Source of the DNA: Phycicoccus sp. HDW14
Lineage (GTDB): Bacteria > Actinomycetota > Actinomycetes > Actinomycetales > Dermatophilaceae
Reading direction: 5' to 3'
Assembly (NCBI RefSeq): GCF_011383005.1
Contig: NZ_CP049935.1
Span: 3,844,001 to 3,908,000 of the forward strand
Length of the DNA: 64,000 nt
The notes beneath the pieces are model-generated. The model did not search any database. It saw nothing but the letters and a program-made list of their open reading frames with translations, and was not told the DNA's origin. Of the stretch, positions 54,325 to 62,840 are shown in pieces (positions within the stretch are counted from its first letter, which is position 1; the number at the start of each line of letters is the position of its first letter). A program made the position numbers and the translations under genes.

Positions 54325-55916
54325 ATGCCCAGCACCCGCCCCCAGCCGGCCTGGCTGGCGAACTCGGTCCTCTACCAGATCTACCCGCAGACCTTCGCGG
54401 ACTCCGACGGCGACGGCATCGGCGACCTGCGTGGCGCCCTCGACAAGCTCGACCACCTCGCCTGGCTCGGGGTCGACGCGGTCTGGTTCAGCCCCCTCTT
54501 CGCCTCCCCGTTCGCCGATGCGGGCTACGACGTCAGCGACTACCTGACGGTCGCCCCGCGCTACGGCACGAACGACGACCTCGCCGCCTTCGTCGACGCC
54601 GCCCGTACCCGCGGCATCCGCGTCCTGCTCGACCTCGTCGCCGGCCACACGAGCGACCAGCACCCGTGGTTCCGCCAGTGGGCCGACGACCCGTCCGACC
54701 GCCGCTACGTCGGCCACGCGAAGGTCGGCCACCCCGCCGGCGTCTGGTGCCCCGTCCCCGGCAGCCGCGGCGGGTACTACCTCATGAACTTCTACCCCTG
54801 CCAGCCCGCGCTGAACTTCGGCTACGCCCGACCCGACCCCGCCCAGCCCTGGCGCGACGCCGTCGACGCCGAGGGGCCGCGCGCCAACCGGCAGGCGCTG
54901 CGCGACGTGATGGCGCACTGGTTCGACCTGGGCGTCAGCGGGTTCCGCGTCGACATGGCCGGCTCGCTCGTCAAGGACGACCCGGGCCTGGTCGAGACCG
55001 GCCGGCTCTGGAGCGAGATGCGCGACTGGCTCGACACCGAGCACCCGGACCAGGCGCTGCTGTCCGAGTGGGGCGACCCCGCCGTGGCCGTGCCCGCCGG
55101 CTTCCACGCCGACTTCTTCCTCCAGTTCGACAAGCCTGCCCTGAGGTCGTTGTGGCACACCGGGGTCGGCACCCATGAGCCGAGCTGGACCGAGTCCGGG
55201 CGCTTCTTCTTCGACCCCGACGGCAGCGGGGGCATCGACACCTTCCTCCGCGAGTGGCGGGAGGCGACCGCGGCCATCGGCGTCGGTGGCGGCCACACCG
55301 CCCTGCCCACCGCCAACCACGACTACGCACGGCTGGTCAGCGGCCCGCGCACCGCCGAGCAGGCCCGGGCGGCCTTCGCCCTCGTCGCCACCTGGCCGTC
55401 CCTGCCGACGATCTACTACGGCGACGAGATCGGGATGCGCTACGTCGAGGACCTGCCCGACACGGAGGGCAGCATCCTCTCGCCGACGAACAACCGCACC
55501 GGCTCGCGCACCCCGATGCAGTGGGAGCCGGGCCCCGGCGCCGGGTTCTCGACCGCCCGCGAGGAGGACTTCTACCTCCCGCTCGACCCCGCGCCCGACC
55601 GCCCGGACGTCGCGACCCAGCGGGCCGACGAGGGCTCGCTGCTGCACCTGGTGCGTCGGCTCCTCGCGCTCCGGCACGCGACACCCGCGCTCCAGCCCGC
55701 GGGCAGCCTGGAGGTGCTCACCGAGGACTACCCCTTCGCCTACGTGCGTGGGGCACCCACCTCGTCGTCGTCAACCCGCGCCGCGAGCCGGCCACCGCCG
55801 ACCTCCCCGCCGGATGGGACACGGCGCGCCCGCTCGAGGTCGAGGGCGTCCGCCTCGGCGGGGGCCGGGCCGAGGCCGCCGGCTTCTCGTTCGGCGTCTT
55901 CGAGCGCACCGGCTGA
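54325..55916 (+). CDS. GH13 alpha-amylase family glycoside hydrolase, split by one-base frameshift
   Basis: About 530 residues. Barrel motifs: VLYQIYPQTFADSDGDGIGD, VLLDLVAGHTSDQHPWF, nucleophile Asp in GVSGFRVDMAGSL, acid/base Glu in LLSEWGDP, and the third carboxylate in PTANHD. The C-terminal beta domain changes frame in the G run 55750-55753 and continues GTHLVVVNPRREPATADLPA. The pattern fits alpha-glucosidase, oligo-1,6-glucosidase or related transglycosidases; exact specificity is not readable. No signal peptide. No transporter for alpha-glucans is adjacent. Confidence 0.9.
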
Positions 55917-56060
55917 CGCCCCGCGGGCGCGGTCCGCGGCCCAGCCGGGCCCCGGGGTTCACCCCTCCCCAAGGGAGGGTCTGGCTTTGGTCAAGAGATG
56001 GCAATCCGAACCCTCGGGCGGTCGGGGGCGGGTGACACTCGTCGCGGAGGTTGCGTCGGC

Positions 56061-56095
56061 ACGGGCGGGGCGATCACCACTCTCGCCCCGCCCGT
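56061..56095 (+). terminator. Strong hairpin between the GH13 and DUF1800 genes
   Basis: Perfect 13-base arms (56061-56073, 56083-56095) with a nine-base loop. It ends 18 bases before the DUF1800 ATG, directly ahead of its caggag Shine-Dalgarno. It could terminate the GH13 transcript or structure the next leader. A second weaker stem, CCCTCCC/GGGAGGG at 55963-55979, lies closer to the GH13 stop. Confidence 0.5.
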
Positions 56096-56113
56096 CTCCC
56101 CAGGAGTCTCGCC

Positions 56114-57688
56114 ATGCCGCCCGCCCTGACGCTGACGCGACCCGTCCCGACGGTCCCGTCGCGGCCCCGCGCCGCCGCGGCCACCGTCGCGGCGCCCCTC
56201 TCCAGCCCCCTCGCCCCCCTCCTCACCGGCTGCTCGACCACCCCGGAGTGGGTCATGGCCCGCCGCACCGCGATCGGCGCCAGCTTCGTCGTCGCGGACG
56301 AGATCCGGAAGGTCGGCGTCCGCGCCTGGCTGGACGCCCAGTTCCGCCCCGACACCATCAGCGAGCCGTTCATCGCCACCGCCCGGGCCAAGTACCCGGC
56401 GGTCTGGAACACGACGCCGGCCGCCGACGTCACGGCCGGGTACTCGGGCATCTCCGAGGGCCACATGGCCGAGCAGCTGATGCGCGTGCACGTGCTGCGC
56501 CCGGTCTACACCAAGCGCCACCTGCAGACCTCGATGGCCGACTTCTGGCTCGACTACTTCTCGCTCCCGTACTCCGAGAACAAGATGACCGGCAGCGCCC
56601 GCCAGCTCGACGCGCTCGCCCGGACGATGGCCTTCCGCCGGTTCGACGACCTGCTCGTCGCCTTCATCTTCAGCACCGGCATGCTCACCTACCTCGACCA
56701 GTACACGAGCACGCGCACGCACCCCACCGAGAACCTCGCCCGTGAGGTGATGGAGTTGTACTCGGTCGGCGTCGGGCGCTACACCGAGGCCGACGTCAAG
56801 GCCGCGTCGAAGCTGTTCTCGGGGCTCTGGGGCGGCACGCGGCCCGACGGCTCGGTCGCGATCGGTGTCCACGAGACCAACCACTGGTTCGGGGCCGTGA
56901 CCATCCGCGGGCGTCGCTACCCCAACACCGCGTGGAACGGTGGCACGACGAGCGGGCCGAAGGACATCGTCCGCTTCGTGCGCGACCTCGCGAACGACCC
57001 CGTGACCCGCGCCAACGTCTGCACCCGCCTGGCCCGCCGCTTCGTCAGCGACACCCCGCCGGCCCCGATGGTCTCGGCGATGCAGGCGGCCTGGGTGGCC
57101 ACGGGCGGCAGCATCGAGCACGTCCTGCGGGCGATGTTCACCCACCCGACCTGGCTGACCAGCGCGGGCCGCAAGTGGCGCCGCCCCGCCGAGGTGTGGG
57201 CCTCCGTCGCCGCGACGGCCGGCGTCGAGTGGACGCACACACGCCCGGCGAGCGACCTCACGGAGAAGCCGATCGCCACGACGTACGACGCCATCCGCGC
57301 CGCCGGCCAGCCGGTGCGCGACTGGCCGACCCCGCAGGGGATGCCCGACCGTGACGCCCACTGGATGGGCACCGCGTCCGTCCTCGGGGGGCTCAACGCC
57401 GCCGACGCCGTCCTCGGCAACACCGACCCGCACCTCACCTGCCGCGGCGCGCTGGCCGGCCGGCTCGGGGTGACCTCGACGATGACCTTCGTCGAGGCCG
57501 CCGTCCGGATCCTCGAGCGGGTCACCGGGTACCGCGTCCCCGCGACGCACGTCCTCGTCGACGTCCTCGTGACGCGCCTCAACGGCGGCACGCCGCCGAA
57601 GAGCGTCAACGCGCGGATGGGCACGACGGCCGGTGTCGACCGGGCCGTGCACGCCGCCATGACCAGCCCGCTGATGTTCCTGCGCTGA
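56114..57688 (+). CDS. DUF1800 family protein
   Basis: 524 residues. Recognised by LQTSMADFWLDYFSLPYSEN and THPTENLAREVMELYSVGVG, and by a length typical of the family. ATG 56114 follows caggag. No convincing signal peptide; the N-terminus is Pro/Ala/Thr-rich. DUF1800 proteins nearly always pair with DUF1501 proteins, as here 14 bases downstream; the biochemical role of the pair is unknown. Confidence 0.88.
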   Translation: MPPALTLTRPVPTVPSRPRAAAATVAAPLSSPLAPLLTGCSTTPEWVMARRTAIGASFVVADEIRKVGVRAWLDAQFRPDTISEPFIATARAKYPAVWNTTPAADVTAGYSGISEGHMAEQLMRVHVLRPVYTKRHLQTSMADFWLDYFSLPYSENKMTGSARQLDALARTMAFRRFDDLLVAFIFSTGMLTYLDQYTSTRTHPTENLAREVMELYSVGVGRYTEADVKAASKLFSGLWGGTRPDGSVAIGVHETNHWFGAVTIRGRRYPNTAWNGGTTSGPKDIVRFVRDLANDPVTRANVCTRLARRFVSDTPPAPMVSAMQAAWVATGGSIEHVLRAMFTHPTWLTSAGRKWRRPAEVWASVAATAGVEWTHTRPASDLTEKPIATTYDAIRAAGQPVRDWPTPQGMPDRDAHWMGTASVLGGLNAADAVLGNTDPHLTCRGALAGRLGVTSTMTFVEAAVRILERVTGYRVPATHVLVDVLVTRLNGGTPPKSVNARMGTTAGVDRAVHAAMTSPLMFLR

Positions 57689-57702
57689 CCGGAGAAGCCG
57701 CG

Positions 57703-59154
57703 ATGACCGACCACACCTACCTGCTCGACGACGACATCCTCCCGATCCACCACCACGAGGACGACCGCAAGGACGCCATCGCCGTGCCCGCCCCGGACGG
57801 CGGACTGACGGTGCACACCGGGAGGACCGCCAAGGACGAGGCCTCCCGCCACGCGAGCGCGCCGGTGGCCGACCTGACGACGGCCCTCGAGGATGCCGGC
57901 ATCGCCGGGGGCTGCTCGGAGGGCCGGCGCGCCCTGAGCCGGCGCACCGCGCTGCGTGGCGCCCTCGCCGCGACCGGGGCGATGCTCGCGCCGTCGGTGC
58001 TGCCGCGGTACGCCCTGAGCAGCGCGCACGCCGCGACGCAGGGGACCGTCATCGTCGTGTTCATGCGCGGCGGCGCGGACGGCCTCTCCATCCTCGCCCC
58101 GATGGGCGACCCCTGGTACGGCCGTCGGCGGCCGGGAGTCGCGCTGAGCAGCAGCCAGGTTCGCCCGCTCACGTCGATGTTCGGTCTCAACGCAGCCGCC
58201 GAGCCGCTCCTGCGCTTCTGGGACCGGGGCGAGCTCGCGTTCGTCCACGCCACCGGCAACACCGCCCCGACCCGGTCGCACTTCGAGAAGCAGATGCTCT
58301 GCGAGACGGGGGCCGCCACCGCCTCGGTGCGCAGCGGCTGGCTCGGTCGGCACCTGACCACCGCCGGCACCGACGACTCGACCTTCCGGGCCTTCACGAT
58401 GGGCGGGGCCAGCGCCTACGCCCTGTCCAGCAACGTCCCGACCCCGGCGATGGCCTCGCTGGGGTCCTTCACCTTGGCCTCGGCCGACGCCGCGGCCGCC
58501 CAGGTGACCGACGACGTGCGGGCGATGTGGGGAGCCGCCGGGGGTCCGGCCGAGAGCGCCGTCAACCGCACCCTCGAGGCGGCGCGCCAGGCCACCCGGA
58601 TGGCCGCCGGGACCGGACCGGCCGTGACCGCCGGCTACGGCACGAGCGCCTTCGGGGCCGCGATGGGCGAGGTCGGCCGCGTGCTCCGGTCCGGCGTCGT
58701 CCCGGAGGTGGTCTGCGTCGACTCCTACGGCTGGGACACCCACGTCTCGATGCGCCAGGGCGACGGGCGGGTCATCCCCTACGTCCTCAAGGACTTCGCG
58801 GCCACCCTCGACGCGTTCGCGACCGACATCGGCCTGCAGGCGTGGGCGCGCACGACGGTCGTCGCGCTCACCGAGTTCGGGCGCACCGCGGACGAGAACG
58901 CCGCCGGCGGCACCGACCACGGGTTCGGGTCGACGATGATCGCGCTCGGGGCCGGGGTGCGCGGGGGTCGGGTCCTCGGTGCCCACCCGGGACTCGCGAG
59001 CAGCCAGCTCGACGGCGGGGCGCTGGCCATCGCCACGGACTACCGCGACCCGCTCGCCGAGCTCGTCACGCAGCGGCTCGGCAACGCCGCCCACCTCTCG
59101 ACCGTCTTCCCGGGGTACACCCCGAAGCCGGTCGGGCTGTTCGCCGCCGCCTGA
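57703..59154 (+). CDS. DUF1501 family protein, Tat-exported
   Basis: 483 residues. A twin-arginine signal (LSRRTALRGALAATGAMLAP) starts about 80 residues in, after a long acidic N-terminal stretch, and ends near SSAHA. The body has the alkaline-phosphatase-like DUF1501 segments VIVVFMRGGADGLSILAPMG, HATGNTAPTRSHFEKQMLCE and VVALTEFGRTADENAAGGTD. Probably secreted folded together with, or dependent on, the DUF1800 partner. The unusually long region before the Tat motif suggests either a late true start or a special leader. Confidence 0.88.
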   Translation: MTDHTYLLDDDILPIHHHEDDRKDAIAVPAPDGGLTVHTGRTAKDEASRHASAPVADLTTALEDAGIAGGCSEGRRALSRRTALRGALAATGAMLAPSVLPRYALSSAHAATQGTVIVVFMRGGADGLSILAPMGDPWYGRRRPGVALSSSQVRPLTSMFGLNAAAEPLLRFWDRGELAFVHATGNTAPTRSHFEKQMLCETGAATASVRSGWLGRHLTTAGTDDSTFRAFTMGGASAYALSSNVPTPAMASLGSFTLASADAAAAQVTDDVRAMWGAAGGPAESAVNRTLEAARQATRMAAGTGPAVTAGYGTSAFGAAMGEVGRVLRSGVVPEVVCVDSYGWDTHVSMRQGDGRVIPYVLKDFAATLDAFATDIGLQAWARTTVVALTEFGRTADENAAGGTDHGFGSTMIALGAGVRGGRVLGAHPGLASSQLDGGALAIATDYRDPLAELVTQRLGNAAHLSTVFPGYTPKPVGLFAAA

Positions 59155-59172
59155 CCCCGCCCCGGCGGCCCG

Positions 59173-59811
59173 TCAGCCGGTCGGTGCCAGCCCGCGCACG
59201 AGGGCGGCGAGCCCGACCTCGAACTCGTGGTCCGGTCCGAGGGCGGTGACCTCGGCGGCCAGCGCCGCGAGCCGGTCGGCACCCGGGACCGCGCCCCCGC
59301 CGTCGGTGCCGCCGCCGTCGAGCTCGATGTCGCTGCCGCCCGGTGCCGACTGCTGCTCGAGGGTCGAACCGATCGTGTAGCGGGACACCGCGATGAAGGC
59401 CAGCACGGCCTCCGGGCCGCCGAACCCCTCGGACTCGAGGAAGGCCACCTGGGCGACCGCGTTCGCGACGTTCGGAGCGCGCGAGCCGCTCGACGCGACG
59501 AGCCGGGCGCCGTCGCGCACCGACAGCATGGCGCGGCGCAGGCTGCGGGCGTTGCGGGTGAGGAAGTCCGCCCAGGTGTCGCCGGGAGCGGGGAGACGGT
59601 CGGTGTGCGACCGGTCGAGCACCGTCGCCGCCGTGGCGTCGAGGAGGTCGGCCATGCCGCGGAAGTGGTGGTAGAGCGCGGGCTGGCGCACCCCGAGCCG
59701 CCGGGCGACGGCGTGCCCCGACAGCCCGTCGAGCCCACGCTCCTCGAGGGTCGCGAGGGCGGCGTCGACGACGCTCGCGCGGTCGAGCCGGGGGCGTGCT
59801 CCGTCGGTCAC
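59173..59811 (-). CDS. TetR family transcriptional regulator (TetR_C_1 type)
   Basis: 212 residues. N-terminal HTH: VVDAALATLEERGLDGLSGH and VRQPALYHHFRGMADLLDAT. The C-terminal ligand domain resembles tetracycline-repressor-type regulators. GTG 59811 lies 24 bases from a perfect 15-base tetO-like palindrome, beyond which a small-protein and membrane-protein pair starts on the other strand. Repression of itself and of that pair is the natural reading. Confidence 0.9.
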   Translation of the reverse strand: MTDGARPRLDRASVVDAALATLEERGLDGLSGHAVARRLGVRQPALYHHFRGMADLLDATAATVLDRSHTDRLPAPGDTWADFLTRNARSLRRAMLSVRDGARLVASSGSRAPNVANAVAQVAFLESEGFGGPEAVLAFIAVSRYTIGSTLEQQSAPGGSDIELDGGGTDGGGAVPGADRLAALAAEVTALGPDHEFEVGLAALVRGLAPTG

Positions 59812-59834
59812 GTCCGCACCCTACCCCGGCGCTG

Positions 59835-59849
59835 CTTATCAGTGATAAG
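59835..59849. promoter_or_regulatory. tetO-like operator between divergent genes
   Basis: CTTATCAGTGATAAG is a perfect palindrome of seven-base arms around one central base, very close in form to classical tet operators (TATCA-n-TGATA core). It sits between the TetR gene start (59811) and the divergent start at 59892. Its AT-rich content stands out strongly in this GC-rich sequence. Confidence 0.85.
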
Positions 59850-59891
59850 GTCGCCGCCGTGCCAGCCACCACCGACCGGGGGGAGCCCGAG

Positions 59892-60095
59892 ATGACCGAC
59901 CACGACGCCTGGAGCGGGACGGTGGTGCGCCGCTCGCGTGGACTGCTCGACGGGTCCAACCTCTACCGCCGGGTGACCGTGCGGCTCGAGGACGGCTCGA
60001 CCCGTCGGGTCACGGTGGGACGCGAGCTGTGGGACGCACTGGCGGTCGGCGACCGGCTCGAGCAGCCCGCCGGCGGCCACCCGCGCCGCGGCTGA
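59892..60095 (+). CDS. Small conserved protein of unknown function
   Basis: 67 residues, probably a small beta-barrel: WSGTVVRRSRGLLDGSNLYR, RVTVRLEDGSTRRVTVGREL, WDALAVGDRLEQPAG. It looks soluble. ATG 59892 has ggggag upstream. The stop and the next gene's ATG share one base. First gene downstream of the tetO-like site, so probably regulated by the TetR protein. Function not recognised. Confidence 0.75.
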   Translation: MTDHDAWSGTVVRRSRGLLDGSNLYRRVTVRLEDGSTRRVTVGRELWDALAVGDRLEQPAGGHPRRG

Positions 60096-61180
60096 TGCCC
60101 ACGGCCACGCAGGAGGGGGCCGCCCGGTCGGTGCGAGCGGGACGGCGGACCACCCGCCGGGCCGCCCGCAACCGCCGGGCGGCGTGGACCCTCGTCGTCC
60201 TCACCCCGCTGGTCTCCGAGCTGGCGCTGGGATCCACCCCCGTCCGGATGGCCTGGCTCGTCCTGCTGTGGATGCCCGTGTACGGCGCCGGTGTGCTCCT
60301 CGTCCGCGAGCTCGTCACCCGCCGGGGGAGGGGCTGGCCGAGCATCCTGCTGCTCGGGCTGGCCCACGAGCTGGTCGAGGACGGCATCGGGCTGCAGGCC
60401 CTCACCTCGCCGCACCTGTACGACGCCGCGTCATGGGGCGCCCGGGTCCTCGGGGTCAACCTGCCGTACTGGGAGGCGAACGCCGTCTACCACGTGGTGT
60501 TCACGGTGGCCGTCCCGATCGCCCTCACCGAGCTGCTCTTCCCCGGCCACCGGGGCCGTCCCTGGCTCGGTCCCACCGGGACAACCGTGGCCGGCGTCGT
60601 CGCGCTGCTCGGCCTCGGGCTGCTGCGGGTCAGCGTGCCGCCGTCCGAGGACCCCGGCTCCCAGGCGCCGCTGCCGTTCGTCCTCGGGGTGGTGGCGGTG
60701 GTCGTCGTCCTCGGGGTCCTCGCCCTCGTCGTGGTGCCACCGCGCGCGGCCGCCGCGACGGCCACCGACGTCCCGGCGTCCGGCGCCGGCACGCCGTCAC
60801 CGGTCGTCCTGGCCGCCCTCGGCGCGGGCGCGACGCTGCTCTTCGTGGGGCTGTCCTTCCCGCTGTTCGGGGCCGACCAGCCGGCCGGCACGCACGGGAT
60901 GGTCGTGCTCGTCCCGATGGCGCTGACGCTGCTGCTGGCCGTCGGGACGTACCGGTACGTCACGACGCGGGCCGCGGGTCCGGCCTGGACCGACCGGCAC
61001 ACGCTCGGCCTCGTGGGTGGTGCGCTGGTCGGGCACACCCTCGGCGGCGCAGCGGCCGTGTCCCACGCCACCGTCGACCGGGTCGGTCTCGCCGTCATCG
61101 CCGTGCTGACCGTCGTCGCGGTCCTCACCCTCGACCGGAGGCTGCGGCGCCGCGCCGTGGCTACACCGCGAGCCGCCTGA
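60095..61180 (+). CDS. Polytopic membrane protein of unknown function, TetR-controlled unit
   Basis: 361 residues with about eight to ten helices, among them VRMAWLVLLWMPVYGAGVLL, VVFTVAVPIALTELLFPG, VLGVVAVVVVLGVLALVVV, GMVVLVPMALTLLLAVGTY and VGLAVIAVLTVVAVLTL. A conserved-looking LGLAHELVEDGIGLQALTSP follows helix 2. No transporter family recognised. It overlaps the small-protein gene by one base and shares its probable TetR control, as drug- or lipid-related membrane proteins often do. Confidence 0.72.
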   Translation: MPTATQEGAARSVRAGRRTTRRAARNRRAAWTLVVLTPLVSELALGSTPVRMAWLVLLWMPVYGAGVLLVRELVTRRGRGWPSILLLGLAHELVEDGIGLQALTSPHLYDAASWGARVLGVNLPYWEANAVYHVVFTVAVPIALTELLFPGHRGRPWLGPTGTTVAGVVALLGLGLLRVSVPPSEDPGSQAPLPFVLGVVAVVVVLGVLALVVVPPRAAAATATDVPASGAGTPSPVVLAALGAGATLLFVGLSFPLFGADQPAGTHGMVVLVPMALTLLLAVGTYRYVTTRAAGPAWTDRHTLGLVGGALVGHTLGGAAAVSHATVDRVGLAVIAVLTVVAVLTLDRRLRRRAVATPRAA

Positions 61181-61192
61181 GAGGATGGACGC

Positions 61193-61465
61193 ATGGTCTC
61201 CGGAGTGATCCGCACGCCGCGCGCGGAGCGGTACGTCAAGCAGCTGGCCGGGCACTGGCGCGAGAAGGCCGAGGTCACCGTCGACGACGACGGAGCCACC
61301 CACTTCGCGATGGGGAGCGGGGCGTCGGCGACCCTCCGACCGGGGGCCGAGGTGCTCGTCGTCGAGTCGAGCAGCCCGGAGTTCGGCGAGGTCGTCCAGC
61401 GCCACCTCGAGCGCTTCGGGATGCGCGAGGGCCTGGCCCTGGAGTGGGACGACAGCCCCGCCTGA
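61193..61465 (+). CDS. DUF2218 family protein
   Basis: 90 residues. RTPRAERYVKQLAGHWREKA and a second half ending SSSPEFGEVVQRHLERFGMR match the DUF2218 family, small proteins of unknown function often found beside iron or metal-uptake genes. ATG 61193 lies 12 bases after the membrane-protein stop, so it may be the last gene of that unit. Confidence 0.82.
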   Translation: MVSGVIRTPRAERYVKQLAGHWREKAEVTVDDDGATHFAMGSGASATLRPGAEVLVVESSSPEFGEVVQRHLERFGMREGLALEWDDSPA

Positions 61466-61510
61466 GACCCGTCGTCACGGCCCCGACCCTCCGCCTGCGA
61501 GGCCCTGGGG

Positions 61511-62626
61511 TCAGGACGGCGCGCCGGCCAGCTCCGTACCGGTGCCCGGGGTGGTCGTGGCGTCGTCCTCCCGCTCCGGCGGCCCGGCGAGCGGCCAGAG
61601 CCGGAAGTAGTCGCCGTGGAACGCGAAGAACGGGAAGGTCACCGCGAGCAGGGCGTTGGCCAGCCACAGCTCGGCGTCGAAGGCCGATGGGCCCGACGCG
61701 AGGTCGCCGGTGACCAGCGGCATGAGCACCCGGTAGAGCAGCGCGAGGACGGTGCCGACGACCATCGCGGTGACGGCGCCCAGCGCCCCCTTGACCGGCT
61801 GTGACCGACCGGCGAACACGGTGCCCTGGAGCATGTTGAGCAGCACGACCGACCCGAAGATGAACGGCACGGGCACGGTGACGAGGAAGCCCGGAGGCGT
61901 CATCCCCAGCGTCCGGGTGCCGAGCACGTAGAGGACGACGGCCACCCCGAGCGACAGGGCCGTCCAGGCCAGGCCCAGCACGGGTTGGCGCATCACCCGG
62001 CGGGAGCGGCTGAGCGGCCAGACGTCGAGGTGCAGGGTGAGGAACATGACGGCCAGCGCCGTGACGGCGACGACCGTGGCGTCCCAGGCGTCGACCGGGC
62101 CACCAGGGTCGAGGCTCGCGACGTAGACCGGCGCACCCTTCAGCCAGCCGTAGTCGAAGAGCAGCTCGAAGAGCACGGCGGTCACCACATAGCCACCGAC
62201 GAGGAGGGCCAGGCCCGAGGCAAGACGGTGGTGCAGGAACGAGAACGGCCACCCGCCCCACACGATGGACAGGAAGAAGGCGACGACGACGGACACGATC
62301 GTCGCCTGGGCGAGCATCGGCGTCGGCGGCCCGACGAACCCCCCGATCGTCGACCAGAGCACGAGCGCGACGACGGCGGCGACCACGGCCGTCACGGCGA
62401 GGTAGGCCAGCCCGCGCACCGGCTGCCGGAGTCCGGCGAGCGCGGCCGGCTGCTCACCGTGCCAGTACGCGCCGACGACGATGGCGAACGGGATGGCGCA
62501 CATCATCACGAAGGACACCCAGCCGCCGAACGTCGCCCACGACATCGGGGCGATGACGAGCAGGGCGAGCACGATGACCAGGGCGGTGGCGGCGATGCCC
62601 AGCCAGGGCTGTCGACGGACGGACAC
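61511..62626 (-). CDS. Polytopic membrane protein of unknown function
   Basis: 371 residues with about ten helices arranged in repeated pairs, for example IAATALVIVLALLVIAPMSW, LAYLAVTAVVAAVVALVLWS, IVSVVVAFFLSIVWGGWPFS and VMRQPVLGLAWTALSLGVAV. The words LRQPVRGLAYLAV, MRQPVLGLAWTAL and SQPVKGALGAVTA show an internal threefold repeat (RQPV.G). GTG 62626 has gggag upstream. No family recognised. Confidence 0.72.
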   Translation of the reverse strand: MSVRRQPWLGIAATALVIVLALLVIAPMSWATFGGWVSFVMMCAIPFAIVVGAYWHGEQPAALAGLRQPVRGLAYLAVTAVVAAVVALVLWSTIGGFVGPPTPMLAQATIVSVVVAFFLSIVWGGWPFSFLHHRLASGLALLVGGYVVTAVLFELLFDYGWLKGAPVYVASLDPGGPVDAWDATVVAVTALAVMFLTLHLDVWPLSRSRRVMRQPVLGLAWTALSLGVAVVLYVLGTRTLGMTPPGFLVTVPVPFIFGSVVLLNMLQGTVFAGRSQPVKGALGAVTAMVVGTVLALLYRVLMPLVTGDLASGPSAFDAELWLANALLAVTFPFFAFHGDYFRLWPLAGPPEREDDATTTPGTGTELAGAPS

Positions 62627-62840
62627 GGTGGACTCCCGAGGGTGCGGCGCGCCGGTGCGCAGCCTGGTCCGTGACGCTAGGATGCCCGGCGCCGGCCGGT
62701 CAGCGGGCGTGCCGCACCGCGGAACGGGGTCCGGAACGCGGGGGTGCTCGCCCGGGCCGTCCCCGGGCGTGGACCCGACTTGGCCGGCCCCGCCCGGGGC
62801 GTCACGATGGTCGGATGACCCACGACCCGTCGCGGCCCGC

